Shown in pieces: positions 26,011 to 34,397 of a stretch of DNA of 64,000 bases. The notes beneath the pieces are model-generated. The model was not told the DNA's origin. It was given only the letters and a program-made list of their open reading frames with translations, and ran no database searches. Made by a program: the position numbers and the translations under genes. The stretch covers positions 124,001 to 188,000 of the forward strand of contig NZ_VISR01000001.1 in the NCBI RefSeq assembly GCF_007827595.1. The letters are read 5' to 3'. The first letter of the stretch is position 1; every line of letters starts with the position of its first letter. The stretch comes from Streptomyces sp. BK340 (GTDB lineage: Bacteria > Actinomycetota > Actinomycetes > Streptomycetales > Streptomycetaceae).

Positions 26011-27208
26011 ACAGCGGTTCCCAGCGGCCGGCGCCCTCGAACTTCGGCGAGCGGAAGCCGCTGATCGGCTGCACCTTGTCGCTGCCCACGGTGACGAGGA
26101 CCAGCCGCTGGTGGAACTCGTTGCCGTCGCCGCCGATGCCCCAGGCGATCAGCCGCTTGCCGTCGGCCCAGGCCAGCAGCTGCTGACCGGGAACCTTGGT
26201 GATCATCTTGCCGGTGACGGGGTCGACGATGGCGGAGGCGATCACCTTGCCGTGCCCGGCGAAGTCACCAGCCGCGTACTTCCCGTCGGGCGAGAGGCCG
26301 GCGTCGACGTAGGGCGACACGTACTTCTCCGCTGCGGGCGTCCGGACGTCGGTGCCGTCGAAGGCGTGGTACTGGCGGAACGGCTTCTGGCTCATGGGTT
26401 CCCAGAGGTACTTCCCGTCGTGACTGAACTCCAGATCCGTGCGTGCGTTGTCGCCCATCCCATATTTGTCCTTCCAGAAGGGCAGCTTGTGCCACCGACC
26501 CGTACCCGAGGCGACGTCGATCAGGGTGAACCCGGTCCGGCTGGGCACCCCTTGCGGCTCCATCTTGTTGTTGACGTCGACCTTGGCGCTCCAGAAGGCG
26601 CGGTCGGGGTTCTTGGCGTAGGTGGTGACGGCCAGCTTGGTCCCGTCCGGCGAGAATGCGGCTCCGCCGGCCCCCTGTGGCACCGGGATCCACCGCTTGA
26701 CCTCGCCGCTGGCCAGGTCGAGCAGCCCCACCCGGGTGGCGGGCAGCTCGCGCTCCAGCACGGCGGCCGTGCGCGCGCCCGGCGCGACGGTCACGAAGGA
26801 CCAGCGGTCGTCCTTCTTGTAGGTGCCGGACCCGGGATCCAGCAGCCGGTAGGTCGGGGTGTAGATCCAGTCCTTGTTCGCCAGCTTCACGGTCTTCACC
26901 GTGCGGTACCCGGCCATGACGGTGTCCCCGGCGCCGATCAGGTCGCGCGGCGGCGACTGGTCGGGGTGGGCCACGACCCGGCCGTCGGAGACGGCCGCGG
27001 GCCGTACGTCCCGGCCGCCGGCGTCCAGCAGCGGCACACCCACGGCGACGGCGACCACGGCCGCGGCGGACGCGGCGACCACGGCGATCCGGCGGGTACG
27101 ACGCGTGCGGCGCAGCACGAACACCCGGTCGGCGAGGTTCGCGGACGCGGGCTGCGTCCGTCCCGCCATCTCCTTCAGGGAGTCGCGCACCAGTTCTTCG
27201 ACGTTCAC
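25997..27208 (-). CDS. Membrane-anchored TolB/WD40-like beta-propeller protein
   Basis: A 403-aa protein. The N-terminal cytoplasmic segment of about 38 residues is followed by one membrane helix (RIAVVAASAAAVVAVAVGVPLL). The remainder is an extracytoplasmic propeller with repeats such as GAAFSPDGTKLAVTTY, LEFSHDGKYLWEP and GLSPDGKYAAG. Its ATG overlaps the stop of the SigE-family sigma factor gene. That coupling, and the one-helix topology, suggest a sensor or anti-sigma partner. No zinc-type anti-sigma motif is visible, so the anti-sigma role is inference. Confidence 0.75.
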   Translation of the reverse strand: MNVEELVRDSLKEMAGRTQPASANLADRVFVLRRTRRTRRIAVVAASAAAVVAVAVGVPLLDAGGRDVRPAAVSDGRVVAHPDQSPPRDLIGAGDTVMAGYRTVKTVKLANKDWIYTPTYRLLDPGSGTYKKDDRWSFVTVAPGARTAAVLERELPATRVGLLDLASGEVKRWIPVPQGAGGAAFSPDGTKLAVTTYAKNPDRAFWSAKVDVNNKMEPQGVPSRTGFTLIDVASGTGRWHKLPFWKDKYGMGDNARTDLEFSHDGKYLWEPMSQKPFRQYHAFDGTDVRTPAAEKYVSPYVDAGLSPDGKYAAGDFAGHGKVIASAIVDPVTGKMITKVPGQQLLAWADGKRLIAWGIGGDGNEFHQRLVLVTVGSDKVQPISGFRSPKFEGAGRWEPLFTTR

Positions 27209-27762
27209 GGACGCACCTCCACGGGCGAGAAGTCACGGGACGGCCGCTGGTCGTCGCCGTCCGGGCCGAGCGCGGCCAGCTCGGGCGCGAGGGTGCGCAG
27301 CCGGGCCAGGGAGCGGTGGGTGGTGGACCGTACGGTGCCGACGGAGCAGCCGAGCAGCCGGGCCACGTCGGCCTCGGGCAGGTCCTCGAAGTAGCGCAGC
27401 ACCAGCACGGTGCGCTGGCGGGCGGTGAGCCGGGACAGGGCGGTGCGCAGCACGAGCCGCAGCTCGGCGGTGCCGGACGCGTCCGGGGCCGCGGCGGCCT
27501 CCGGCAGCTCGGCGACCGTGACCTCCCGGCGCCGCCACTTCAGCCGCCAGCGGCTGACCTGCTGCCGGTAGAGGATCCGCCGTACGTACGCCTCCGGTTC
27601 GTCGATCCGCTGCCACCGCCCGGCCGCCTTGACCAGCGCGTTCTGCAGCAGATCCTCCGCCGCGTGCTGATCGCCGCCGCTCAGCAGGACGGCCGTCTTC
27701 AGCAGCGCCGAGGACCTGCCGGCCACGAACTGTCGAAAACTCTCCTGCGCTTGGGCATCCAT
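27205..27762 (-). CDS. SigE-family ECF RNA polymerase sigma factor
   Basis: A 185-aa sigma factor. Region 2 (about residues 10-75) includes GGDQHAAEDLLQNALVKA and the WRRIDEP-like segment leading to AYVRRILYRQ. Region 4 (about 105-160) has LSRLTARQRTVLVLRYFEDL and the HTH PEADVARLLGCSVGTVRSTTHR. ATG 27762 has GAAGG 5 nt upstream; GTG 27768 is an in-frame alternative. It is translationally coupled to the membrane beta-propeller protein downstream. Confidence 0.85.
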   Translation of the reverse strand: MDAQAQESFRQFVAGRSSALLKTAVLLSGGDQHAAEDLLQNALVKAAGRWQRIDEPEAYVRRILYRQQVSRWRLKWRRREVTVAELPEAAAAPDASGTAELRLVLRTALSRLTARQRTVLVLRYFEDLPEADVARLLGCSVGTVRSTTHRSLARLRTLAPELAALGPDGDDQRPSRDFSPVEVRP

Positions 27763-27900
27763 CGTCACCTTCTCTTCCCCCGGGCCGACCTGCTGTCCGG
27801 ACCCTGTACCCCATGTGACGTGCGGGGCGGCCCGCCGCTATGCCTGCCCGCCCCAGAAAAATCAGAAGATCACCCGGCCCCGCCGCCGTACGGTGCCCCC

Positions 27901-28409
27901 ATGACCCGCCCCCTGCTGTTCCTGGACGTCGACGGCCCCCTCAACCCGTACGCGGCCAAGCCGGAACGCCGCCCCGGGGATACACGACGATCAGGGCGTC
28001 CCTGCGCCCGGGCCACCCCCCGCGGATCTGGCTGAACCCGTCCCACGGCCCGGCGCTGCTGTCGCTCGGCTACGGCCTGTGCTGGGCGACGGCCTGGATG
28101 GCGGAGGCCAACCGCTGGATCGCGCCGGTCGTCGGCCTGCCCGAGCTGCCGTACGTCGACTTCGGCGCCGATCTGTTCGCCGAGCGGCCGGACGGGGTCC
28201 ACTGGAAGACGGCGGCGATCGTGGCGTACGCGGCGGGGCGCCCCTTCGTCTGGGTGGACGACGAGCAGAGCCCGGAGGACACCGCCTACACGGCGGCCCA
28301 CCACCCCGGACCTGCGCTGCTGCACCACGTCGATCCGCGGCTCGGACTGCGCGAGGAGGACTTCACGGCGCTGGCAAACGCTCTGGGCGGGCTCGTGACA
28401 CGGCTGTGA
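27901..28409 (+). pseudogene. HAD-like protein with a frameshift
   Basis: The first about 28 codons from ATG 27901 (MTRPLLFLDVDGPLNPYAAKP) carry the HAD nucleophile motif DVDG. The reading frame then breaks near 27972-27980 in a CCCCGGGG run. The rest, starting GYTTIRASLRPGHPPRIWLNP and including WVDDEQSPED near the end, continues in another frame to the stop at 28409. A single missing base would join them into a normal protein of about 170 aa. It is either a true frameshift mutation or a sequencing error in the homopolymer. The assembly already has a suspect block at 5009. Confidence 0.75.
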
Positions 28410-28545
28410 CAGTCGGCGGACACGGCCATGACGTCACCATCCCAAACTCGAAGAAAGAGGGCGAAAAGCCGAGATTCGGACAATTGCCCACTGCTTCCGA
28501 GGACGCGAGCAGCGACGACCGAGTCGACCCGCCGAAGGAAATCCC

Positions 28546-28776
28546 ATGAGCCCCACTCTCACCACGACCATCGCCGAAGCCCCCGCCCCCGAGCTGGCTC
28601 CGCGTGAGCGGGAGACCCTGCGGCACATCGCGGCCGGCCGCACCTACCTGCAGACCGCCCGCCACATGGGACTCTCCAAGCACACGGTCGACGCCTACCT
28701 GCGCCGCATCCGGGCCAAGCTCGACATCAACAGCACGGCCGAGCTGACCCGGCTGGCGATCTCCATGGGCCTGTGA
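28546..28776 (+). CDS. Small LuxR-type HTH protein
   Basis: A 76-aa protein consisting almost only of a GerE/LuxR DNA-binding domain. APRERETLRHIAAGRTY is followed by the recognition helix in LSKHTVDAYLRRIRAKLDI. There is no receiver or ligand domain. GAAGGAA precedes ATG 28546. Such orphan mini-regulators are common in Streptomyces and often of unknown target. It is followed by a strong terminator and converges on dapD. Confidence 0.8.
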   Translation: MSPTLTTTIAEAPAPELAPRERETLRHIAAGRTYLQTARHMGLSKHTVDAYLRRIRAKLDINSTAELTRLAISMGL

Positions 28777-28794
28777 CGGACACACACGAACAGC

Positions 28795-28822
28795 GACGGC
28801 GGCCGCATCCGCGGCCGCCGTC
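28795..28822. terminator. Bidirectional terminator hairpin
   Basis: GACGGCGGCCGC and GCGGCCGCCGTC pair perfectly over 12 bp around a 4-nt ATCC loop. It lies between the convergent mini-LuxR gene and dapD. Confidence 0.85.
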
Positions 28823-28842
28823 TCCCGTTCCTGTCGTCTGCG

Positions 28843-29829
28843 TCAGTTGTGGCTGTGCAGGATGTCGTTCAGACCGCCCCAGACCGCGTTGTTCGGACGG
28901 GCCTCGACGACACCGGTGACCGAGTTGCGGCGGAAGAGGATGTTGGAGGCGCCGTTGAGCTCGCGGGCCTTGACGATCTGGCCGTCGGGCATCGTCACCC
29001 GGGTGCCCGCGGTGACGTACAGGCCGGCCTCGATCACGCACTCGTCTCCCAGCGCGATGCCGACACCCGCCTCGGCGCCGATCAGGCAGCGCTCGCCGAT
29101 GGAGATGATCACGTTGCCGCCGCCGGACAGCGTGCCCATCGTGGAGGCGCCGCCGCCGATGTCCGAACCGTTGCCGACCACGACCCCCGCGGAGATACGG
29201 CCCTCGACCATGGAGGTACCGAGCGTGCCGGCGTTGAAGTTCACGAAGCCCTCGTGCATGACCGTGGTGCCCTCGGCGAGGTGCGCGCCGAGCCGGACCC
29301 GGTCGGCGTCGGCGATACGGACACCCTTGGGGGCGACGTAGTCCGTCATGCGCGGGAACTTGTCGATCGAGGTCACCTGGAGGTGCTGGCCCTCGGCGCG
29401 GGCGTTCAGCCGCACCTTCTCGACGTCGTCCACGGCGACCGGGCCGAGCGAGGTCCAGGCGACGTTGGCGAGGTGCCCGAAGATGCCCTCCAGGTTCTGG
29501 CCGTGCGGCTTGACCAGGCGGTGCGAGAGCAGGTGGAGGCGCAGGTAGACGTCGTGCGCGTCGAGCGGCTTGTCGTCGAGGGAGGCGATGACCGTACGGA
29601 CCGCGACCACCTCGACGCCCCGGCGGGCGTCCGGGCCGATCGCCGCGGCGGCGCCGCTGCCGAGCAGCTCCACGGCCTGCTCGGCGGAGAGCCGCTCGGT
29701 GCCGGCGGGGCCGGGCTCGGCGACGAGCTCGGGGGCCGGGAACCAGGTGTCGAGAACGGTGCCGTCGGAGGCGAGGGTGGCGAGGCCGGCGGCGACGGCG
29801 CCGGTGGTGCGGGAAGCAGTGTCGGTCAT
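28843..29829 (-). CDS. dapD: 2,3,4,5-tetrahydropyridine-2,6-dicarboxylate N-succinyltransferase
   Basis: A 328-aa enzyme of lysine/diaminopimelate synthesis that succinylates tetrahydrodipicolinate using succinyl-CoA. The N-terminal alpha/beta domain is followed by a left-handed beta-helix with hexapeptide repeats from about residue 165 ([21 protein letters not shown] and onward). The [21 protein letters not shown] segment and [11 protein letters not shown] near the C-terminus match the actinobacterial DapD type. The length is usual. It stands as a single gene. The 157 bp upstream of its ATG should hold its promoter. Confidence 0.9.
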   Translation of the reverse strand: MTDTASRTTGAVAAGLATLASDGTVLDTWFPAPELVAEPGPAGTERLSAEQAVELLGSGAAAAIGPDARRGVEVVAVRTVIASLDDKPLDAHDVYLRLHLLSHRLVKPHGQNLEGIFGHLANVAWTSLGPVAVDDVEKVRLNARAEGQHLQVTSIDKFPRMTDYVAPKGVRIADADRVRLGAHLAEGTTVMHEGFVNFNAGTLGTSMVEGRISAGVVVGNGSDIGGGASTMGTLSGGGNVIISIGERCLIGAEAGVGIALGDECVIEAGLYVTAGTRVTMPDGQIVKARELNGASNILFRRNSVTGVVEARPNNAVWGGLNDILHSHN

Positions 29830-29937
29830 GTAGGAAACCTAACGTGGGGGAGGTCGTGCGGGCGAACCCGTGCCCAGGGCGTCTCATGTGCCGGGCGGAA
29901 TCGTCTCTGCGGTGTCTCTCCCGCCGGGACGGGTCCC

Positions 29938-29972
29938 GGGCGGCCCGCACTCCCCTGTGGTGCGGGCCGCCC
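29938..29972 (-). terminator. Terminator after the sigma-linked membrane protein gene
   Basis: GGGCGGCCCGCAC and GTGCGGGCCGCCC form a perfect 13-bp stem with a 9-nt loop, 15 bp beyond the stop at 29987. Confidence 0.8.
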
Positions 29973-29986
29973 GGGATCGCGGGTGG

Positions 29987-30949
29987 TCAGCCGCGGTCGC
30001 CCGCCCGGTCCACCACAGCCGTCGTGACGACCGAGTTGCCGCCCATGACCTTGCCGCCGCCTACCAGCCGCATGCCGACGATCCGGTAGGTATTCGGGTC
30101 GATCAGCCACTGGTCACGCATCGACCCACCGGTCTTGGGGTTGTCCTCGCGGCCGTAGTCCAGGGCGATCACCCGGCGTCCGGCGGCGGTCTCGACGAGG
30201 TGGCCGACGACCTTCCCGCCCGGCACGAGCGCGAGGGCGCGGTAGAGAGAGGCCAGGCCCTTGGCCGGCATCACGTCGGCCGACAGCAGGACGCTGATCT
30301 CGACGTAGTCGTTGCGCGCCTGGGAGACTCCCTTGCTGTCGGCGATGGCGTTCTGCGCACGGAGCGCCTTCAGCGCCCCCTCGCCGTCGGCCGGCAGGGC
30401 GACGAGGACCCGGTACATCTCGCGCGGCGAGCGGTCGTCGCCCTCGCCGCCGTTCTCCAGGTGCAGCTTGGCGATGTGGAGCGGTTCGTCCCGCATCCGG
30501 GAGGCCCTGGCGGAGCCGTCGTAGCGCATCCAGACCTCCTGCTCGCCCGGGAAGCTGTGGGACTTGTCCTCGGGCTCCTGCGCCGACTTGGTGTAGATCC
30601 ACTGCTTCGCCGTCGGGACGGAGCCGTCCGGCTGTGCCTCGACCGCGTCGGCAGCCTGCCGCAGGAACTCGGCGGCGCTCACCCCCTTGAAGCGCACGCT
30701 CGGCGTGGCCGCGGGCCGCACCTTGCGTCCCGTGCCCGTCCCGCCCACCAGCAGGGTGGCGGTGACGGCGACGGCCGTCACCGCGGCCACGACCGCGACG
30801 ATCACGAACTCCCGCCGTCGCCACAACGCGCGGCGCAGCTCCCCGGCCCGCGCGGCCTCGGTGAGCCGCGCCCGTCCCGGCGCGAGCCGGGCCCGGTCGG
30901 GCACCGGCGCGTGGGCGCGCAGCTCACGCACCTCGGTCATCTCGTCCAT
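29987..30949 (-). CDS. Membrane protein coupled to a sigma factor (CU044_5270-like)
   Basis: A 320-aa protein. An N-terminal cytoplasmic region of about 45 residues with many Arg/Ala helices is followed by one membrane helix (FVIVAVVAAVTAVAVTATLLV). An extracytoplasmic domain carries VPTAKQWIYTKSAQEPED and LIDPNTYRIVGMRLV. The pattern resembles actinobacterial proteins named CU044_5270 family, usually encoded just after a sigma factor. It lies 2 bp after the sigma gene stop. A regulatory or sensory role for that sigma factor is likely but not shown by a recognisable anti-sigma motif. Confidence 0.72.
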   Translation of the reverse strand: MDEMTEVRELRAHAPVPDRARLAPGRARLTEAARAGELRRALWRRREFVIVAVVAAVTAVAVTATLLVGGTGTGRKVRPAATPSVRFKGVSAAEFLRQAADAVEAQPDGSVPTAKQWIYTKSAQEPEDKSHSFPGEQEVWMRYDGSARASRMRDEPLHIAKLHLENGGEGDDRSPREMYRVLVALPADGEGALKALRAQNAIADSKGVSQARNDYVEISVLLSADVMPAKGLASLYRALALVPGGKVVGHLVETAAGRRVIALDYGREDNPKTGGSMRDQWLIDPNTYRIVGMRLVGGGKVMGGNSVVTTAVVDRAGDRG

Positions 30950-30951
30950 AG

Positions 30952-31557
30952 CTACGCCACCTCCGCCGCGTCGGTCACGAATGCGGGATCGGCGCCCAGC
31001 GCCGTACGTACCTTGCGTCGCGCCCGGTTGAGCCGCGAGCGAACTGTGCCCACCGGTATGTCCAATGCCTCCGCGACCTCCTGGTACGTGAGTTCGGCCC
31101 AGGCGACGAGCAGCAGGACGTGCCGGTCGGGCGCCGACAGCCCGGCGAGGGCGCCGGCCAGCGGGCCCTGCGCCGCGATCCGGCTGTCGGTGTCCTCGAC
31201 CCAGGACTCGCCCCAGGACGCGGCGACCGGGTCGTGGCCGGTGCGGGCGAGTGCCCTGAGCGCCCGCACCTCGGCGCGGCGCTGCTTGCCGATGAGGTTT
31301 CCGGCGATGCCGTACAGCCAGGGACGCGCGTTGGGGCGCGTAGGGTCGTAGCGGGACCGGATCCGGAACGCGACCAGGAAGGTGTCGGCAGTGATGTCGT
31401 CGGCAGCGGCGTCGCCCAGGCGGCGAGCCGCGTAGCGGTGGATGTCGGGGGCGTAGCGGTCGTAGAGCAGGGCGAACAGCTCCGGCTGCTCCAGCGACTG
31501 CGCGACCACGTCCGCGTCGTCCTCCGTCCGTATCGTGGACGGCGGTGGTCCGCTCAC
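30952..31557 (-). CDS. ECF RNA polymerase sigma factor
   Basis: A 201-aa sigma factor from GTG 31557, which has GGGGGAG 5 nt upstream. An in-frame GTG at 31626 would add 23 residues with a poorer site. Region 2 includes LFALLYDRYAPDIHRYAARRLG and DDITADTFLVAFR. Region 4 includes LSAPDRHVLLLVAWAELTYQEVAEALDIPVGTVRSRLNRARR split over about 42 residues. It differs in type from the SigE-family factor at 27205. It probably acts with the membrane protein encoded immediately downstream. Confidence 0.85.
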   Translation of the reverse strand: MSGPPPSTIRTEDDADVVAQSLEQPELFALLYDRYAPDIHRYAARRLGDAAADDITADTFLVAFRIRSRYDPTRPNARPWLYGIAGNLIGKQRRAEVRALRALARTGHDPVAASWGESWVEDTDSRIAAQGPLAGALAGLSAPDRHVLLLVAWAELTYQEVAEALDIPVGTVRSRLNRARRKVRTALGADPAFVTDAAEVA

Positions 31558-31669
31558 AAGGCTCCCCCTGATTCGTCGGTGAGTGCGTGTCACCTCCTGT
31601 TCCCCGATGGGCATCGGAGAGTTCACGGTTTTCCGGAAGTCTTCGTTCGACCGCTGAATACGCGGGTGA

Positions 31670-32206
31670 TCAGGGAATCACCCGCTTCAGCACCTCGCGC
31701 GCGTACTCCTCGTCGTACGAACCGCCCGTCAGCAGCACCTGCAGACAGATTCCGTCCATCAGCGCGAGCAGCGCCCGCGCCGTCACCGGATCGGTGCGTG
31801 CGCCGAGCCGCGCGGCCGTCTCCTCGGTCCACTGGGCGGCGACGGGACGCAGCGCGGGGCGCCTGAGGGCCGCGAGATACAGCTCGTACTCCAGCTCGAC
31901 GCCCGGCCGGTCGCCGCCCAGCCACTCGCCGAGGATCCGGGCGAGGCCCGCCGCGAGATCACCGTCGGCGTCGGCCAGCACCTCACTGGCGTCGAGCACC
32001 TTGGCGAAGCCCTCGTTGGCCTGGCACAGGGCGGCCACCAGGAGGTCGTCCAGGGTGGCGAAGTGGTAGGTCGTGGAGCCGAGCGGCACGTCCGCCTCGG
32101 CGGCGACCGTGCGGTGGCTCAGCCCGGCGATGCCCTTGTCCCCCACGACCCGGATCGCCGCGTCGATGATCCGCTGCCGCCGCTCGGGGTCGTAGCGGCG
32201 GGGCAT
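31670..32206 (-). CDS. TetR-family regulator of the SMR efflux gene
   Basis: A 178-aa repressor. The HTH region is RRQRIIDAAIRVVGDKG then LSHRTVAAEADVPLGSTTYHF. The ligand domain includes ALLALMDGICLQVLLTGGSYDEEY. ATG 32206 overlaps the stop of the SMR transporter gene (ATGA), so both are one transcript. A perfect palindrome in the promoter region of that transcript is the likely operator, giving drug-inducible auto-regulation as in QacR-type systems. Confidence 0.87.
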   Translation of the reverse strand: MPRRYDPERRQRIIDAAIRVVGDKGIAGLSHRTVAAEADVPLGSTTYHFATLDDLLVAALCQANEGFAKVLDASEVLADADGDLAAGLARILGEWLGGDRPGVELEYELYLAALRRPALRPVAAQWTEETAARLGARTDPVTARALLALMDGICLQVLLTGGSYDEEYAREVLKRVIP

Positions 32207-32526
32207 CAGTGCGCCCCGCCCAGGTTCAGCACCACCACTCCCCCGACGATCAGCAGGATCCCGGCGGCCTTGGTCACGCTCAGCCCCTCCCCGAAGAGCA
32301 TCAGGCCGATGACGGCGATGGTCGCGGTGCCCACCCCGGCCCAGATCGCGTACGCCGTGCCGATCGACACGGTCTTCAGCGTCCGGGCGAGCAGCGCGAA
32401 GGAGACGAGGTAGCCCAGAGCCGTCACGAGCGAGGGCCCGAGCCTGCTGAAGCCCTCGCTGTACTTCATCGCCGTCGTGGCGGCGACCTCGGCGGCGATG
32501 GCGCCGGCGAGCAACAGGTATCCCAT
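32206..32526 (-). CDS. Small multidrug resistance (SMR) efflux protein
   Basis: A 106-aa membrane protein with four helices. The first holds the essential Glu of the SMR family (YLLLAGAIAAEVAATTAMKYSEGF). AYAIWAGVGTATIAVIG is the typical third helix, with the WAG.G motif. SMR proteins work as dimers, exchanging protons for cationic compounds. No ribosome site precedes ATG 32526, so the message may be leaderless. Guanidinium export is a known alternative substrate of the family. Confidence 0.88.
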   Translation of the reverse strand: MGYLLLAGAIAAEVAATTAMKYSEGFSRLGPSLVTALGYLVSFALLARTLKTVSIGTAYAIWAGVGTATIAVIGLMLFGEGLSVTKAAGILLIVGGVVVLNLGGAH

Positions 32527-32544
32527 GAGGACAAGCGTACCCAG

Positions 32545-32568
32545 CGTTGTGTACGGCCGTACACAACG
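32545..32568. promoter_or_regulatory. Perfect palindromic TetR operator
   Basis: A 24-bp perfect inverted repeat with core TTGTGTACGGCCGTACACAA, flanked by CG on each side. It lies 19 bp upstream of the SMR start codon. The adjacent co-transcribed TetR protein is the obvious ligand. The site would cover the promoter of the SMR-tetR transcript. Confidence 0.75.
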
Positions 32569-32713
32569 AGAAAGTTTCAGTTTCATAGAAACCGCTCACC
32601 ACGGCACCGCGCTCCACTAATGTGCAGCCCCTCGGCACCACTTCGTCTTCACGCTTCACCCACCTCACCCACACACACCCCGGCCGCCGCCCCGGGCGGC
32701 GGTGGAGAACCGC

Positions 32714-33529
32714 ATGCCTGAGAACACCCCCCACCCCCCGCAGCGCCAGTCCTGGGAGAACGGCTGGAACCCGGACTCCTCCCGGGCCCCCGGCACCCGA
32801 AGACTCTGGCTGGCAGGCGCACTTGTCGTGGCCACCATCGCGGCCTGTGTGACGGCGACAGCCGTGACCGGCCAGACCCGCGAGCCGCGGGCCGCCCGGC
32901 CTGCGGCCGGAGCCTCCACGGACAGCGGCCCCGGCCTGCTCACCTTCTCCTCCCCTTCGGCGAGTACGCCCGCCGCGCCGAAGGGCAGGACGAGCATGGC
33001 CTCGGCTTCGCCCGCCACGACCGGGTCCCCCGCACCCACCCGACCGGCCGGCTCGAAGCCCGCCCCCCGCAAGTCCCCCGTCCACCAGGGAAGTTCCCCG
33101 AAGCCGACCACCGACCGGCGCTCCGTCCGCGCCCTGAACTACCCCGACCGCTACTGGCACGTCGTCGGCGACTACGTGAAGCTCGATCCGGCCGGCTCAC
33201 CCGCCGCCCGCCGCGCCGCAACCTTCGAACTCGTCAAGGGCCTGTCCGACGCCCGCTGTTACTCCTTCGCCACGGCGGACGGCGGCTACCTGCGCCACCG
33301 CAACTTCCTCCTGCGAGCCGAACACGACGACGGCTCCCGCCTGTTCGAGCAGGACGCCACGTTCTGCCCCCGCACATCGCCCTTCACCGGCGCGACCATG
33401 CTGGAGTCGGTCAACTACCCGGGCCGCTTCCTGCGCCACCAGAACTTCCAGCTGAGGCTGGACCCGTACCAGAACACCGACCTGTACCGGGCCGACTCGG
33501 CGTTCCTGCTGGTGGACGGGCTCGCCTGA
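32714..33529 (+). CDS. Membrane-anchored AbfB-domain (CBM42-like) protein
   Basis: A 271-aa protein. The cytoplasmic N-terminus of about 33 residues is followed by one helix (LWLAGALVVATIAACVTATAV). A Ser/Pro/Ala linker of about 80 residues leads to a beta-trefoil AbfB domain (about 140-270). That domain holds the repeats ALNYPDRYWHV, GGYLRHRNFLL and SVNYPGRFLRHQNFQL. AbfB modules bind arabinofuranose side chains. There is no catalytic domain. It may tether the cell to plant polysaccharide or to cell-wall arabinan. ATG 32714 has GGAGAA upstream. Confidence 0.8.
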   Translation: MPENTPHPPQRQSWENGWNPDSSRAPGTRRLWLAGALVVATIAACVTATAVTGQTREPRAARPAAGASTDSGPGLLTFSSPSASTPAAPKGRTSMASASPATTGSPAPTRPAGSKPAPRKSPVHQGSSPKPTTDRRSVRALNYPDRYWHVVGDYVKLDPAGSPAARRAATFELVKGLSDARCYSFATADGGYLRHRNFLLRAEHDDGSRLFEQDATFCPRTSPFTGATMLESVNYPGRFLRHQNFQLRLDPYQNTDLYRADSAFLLVDGLA

Positions 33530-33537
33530 ACACACGA

Positions 33538-33568
33538 AAGCGGCGGCACCCCGCAGGTGCCGCCGCTT
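33538..33568. terminator. Bidirectional terminator hairpin
   Basis: AAGCGGCGGCACC and GGTGCCGCCGCTT form a perfect 13-bp stem with a 5-nt loop. It lies between the AbfB gene and the end of the convergent suf operon. Confidence 0.85.
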
Positions 33569-33584
33569 CACGTACGCGCTTGTC

Positions 33585-33917
33585 TCAGACGTTGAACCCG
33601 AGCGCCCGAAGCTGCTCCCGGCCGTCGTCCGTGATCTTGTCGGGGCCCCACGGGGGCATCCAGACCCAGTTGATGCGCAGCTCGTTCACCAGGCCGTCGG
33701 TGGCGGACTTGGCCTGGTCCTCGATGACATCGGTCAGCGGGCAGGCCGCCGAGGTCAGGGTCATGTCGATCGTCGCGATGTTCGCGTCGTCGATGTGGAT
33801 GCCGTAGATCAGGCCGAGGTTGACGACGTCGATGCCCAGCTCGGGGTCCACGACGTCGTACAGGGCCTCGCGGAGTTCCTCCTCCGAGGCCGGCTTCGTC
33901 TCCACGGTGTCGCTCAT
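33585..33917 (-). CDS. sufT: SufT-like metal-sulfur cluster assembly factor (DUF59)
   Basis: A 110-aa protein of the MIP18/PaaD type. The conserved DPELGIDVVNLGLIYG and the cysteine-bearing TLTSAACPLTDVIE are present. SufT-like proteins help mature iron-sulfur proteins downstream of the SUF scaffold. It is the last gene of the suf operon and its ATG overlaps the stop of sufU. A terminator hairpin follows within 50 bp. Confidence 0.85.
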   Translation of the reverse strand: MSDTVETKPASEEELREALYDVVDPELGIDVVNLGLIYGIHIDDANIATIDMTLTSAACPLTDVIEDQAKSATDGLVNELRINWVWMPPWGPDKITDDGREQLRALGFNV

Positions 33918-34381
33918 GCCGTCTTCCTTTCGGCGTCGGCCCCGCCCAGGGCCTGGGCCGTCGCGTCCTTCCACGCCATCCAGCTGAGGAGGGCGCACTT
34001 GACCCGGGCCGGGTACTTGGAGACACCGGCGAACGCGACCGCGTCCTCCAGCACCTCCTCCATCGTGTCGTCGGGCTCGAGCTTCCCCTTGGACTGCATC
34101 AGCTCCAGGAAGGTCTCCTGGATCTTCTGCGCGTCGGCCAGTTCCTTGCCGACGAGGAGCTCGTTCAGCACGGAGGCCGAGGCCTGGCTGATGGAGCAGC
34201 CCTGGCCCTCGTACGAGACGTCCCTGATCGTGGTTCCGTCGTACTTCACGCGAAGGGTGATCTCGTCGCCGCACGTCGGGTTCACATGGTGCACCTCGGC
34301 GTCGCCATCCCTCAGACCACGCCCGTGCGGGTTCTTGTAGTGGTCCAGGATGACTTCCTGGTACATGGAGTCCAGCTTCAC
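33914..34381 (-). CDS. sufU: SUF system sulfur relay protein SufU
   Basis: A 155-aa IscU-like protein. Three metal/sulfur-relay cysteines are visible in NPTCGDEI, GQGCSISQAS and ARVKCALLSW. The insertion between the second and third cysteine (LMQSKGKLEPDDTM region) is typical of the Gram-positive zinc-dependent SufU. It accepts persulfide sulfur from SufS and passes it to the SufBCD scaffold. It lies 16 bp after sufS. Confidence 0.9.
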   Translation of the reverse strand: MKLDSMYQEVILDHYKNPHGRGLRDGDAEVHHVNPTCGDEITLRVKYDGTTIRDVSYEGQGCSISQASASVLNELLVGKELADAQKIQETFLELMQSKGKLEPDDTMEEVLEDAVAFAGVSKYPARVKCALLSWMAWKDATAQALGGADAERKTA

Positions 34382-34397
34382 CTTTTCAGCACGCCCT

